A stretch of 14,160 nt of DNA from JAVBQU01 sp031548675 (GTDB taxonomy: Bacteria; Bacteroidota; Bacteroidia; Bacteroidales; P3). The notes under the pieces were generated by a model. The model saw only the letters and a program-made list of their open reading frames with translations, had not been told where the DNA came from and ran no database searches. Below are positions 14,132 through 14,160 of the stretch, piece by piece. A program made the translations under genes and the position numbers. Each line of letters starts with the position of its first letter. The stretch's first letter is position 1. The stretch is from the NCBI GenBank assembly GCA_031548675.1, contig JAVBQU010000222.1:1-14160 (forward strand). Reading direction: 5' to 3'.

Positions 14132-14160
14132 ATGATAAAGAAAATTTCAGTTCTGATAAC
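14132..14160 (+). CDS. Start of a probable exported protein (cut by window end)
   Basis: Only nine complete codons from the ATG at 14132 are visible, reading MIKKISVLI. The Lys-Lys followed by hydrophobic residues looks like the beginning of a signal peptide or lipoprotein leader. A promoter of good spacing lies about 40 bases upstream and no competing ORF covers the region. The product cannot be named. Confidence 0.5.

Overview
The window looks like chromosomal DNA of a member of the Bacteroidetes, probably Bacteroidales. The reasons are low G+C, several promoters of the Bacteroidetes type (TTTG, about 19-21 bases, then TAnnTTTG), a MetRS with a KISTS signature and a C-terminal tRNA-binding domain, a PG_1098-type THUMP-like methyltransferase, and an arginase-family protein of the kind found in this phylum. 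Genus cannot be fixed from the sequence alone. Most of the content is housekeeping or conserved-hypothetical; I see no phage, IS element, CRISPR array or recognisable defence locus.

Layout. Positions 1-532 (minus) are the N-terminal part of truB, cut by the window edge. Positions 638-1918 (minus) encode a secreted protein with a gluzincin-like zinc-peptidase motif. The 629-base gene-free stretch 1919-2547 holds an array of short palindromes and then a good promoter driving tRNA-Pro(CGG) and tRNA-Thr(CGT). These end in a strong hairpin terminator, and only three bases later the PG_1098-type methyltransferase gene begins (2766-3962, plus). It converges on, and overlaps by 11 bases, an arginase-fold gene on the minus strand (3952-5127) whose metal-site motifs are degenerate. 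A second palindrome cluster (5233-5358) separates it from a DUF58 protein gene (5363-6298, minus), which lies downstream of metG (6354-8402, minus).

Positions 8623-10469 (minus) form a compact four-gene operon whose genes overlap at every junction: a small membrane protein, a TetR-type repressor, a second small membrane protein and a DUF2867 protein. Its promoter (TTTG-N19-TATCTTTG) is followed at once by a perfect 19-base palindrome, the obvious operator for the TetR protein. This self-contained regulated cassette of unknown function is the best candidate here for an undescribed system.

Positions 10713-13978 (plus) are rlmN, a C-terminal-processing S41 protease and an outer-membrane beta-barrel protein, separated by 4-7 bases and probably one transcript. 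A new promoter (14060-14090) and the first codons of another gene (14132) close the window.

How the genes relate: truB, the two tRNAs, metG, rlmN and perhaps the THUMP-like methyltransferase belong to translation and RNA modification. The S41 protease, beta-barrel protein and secreted peptidase belong to the cell envelope. The TetR cassette looks like a stress or ligand-responsive membrane module.
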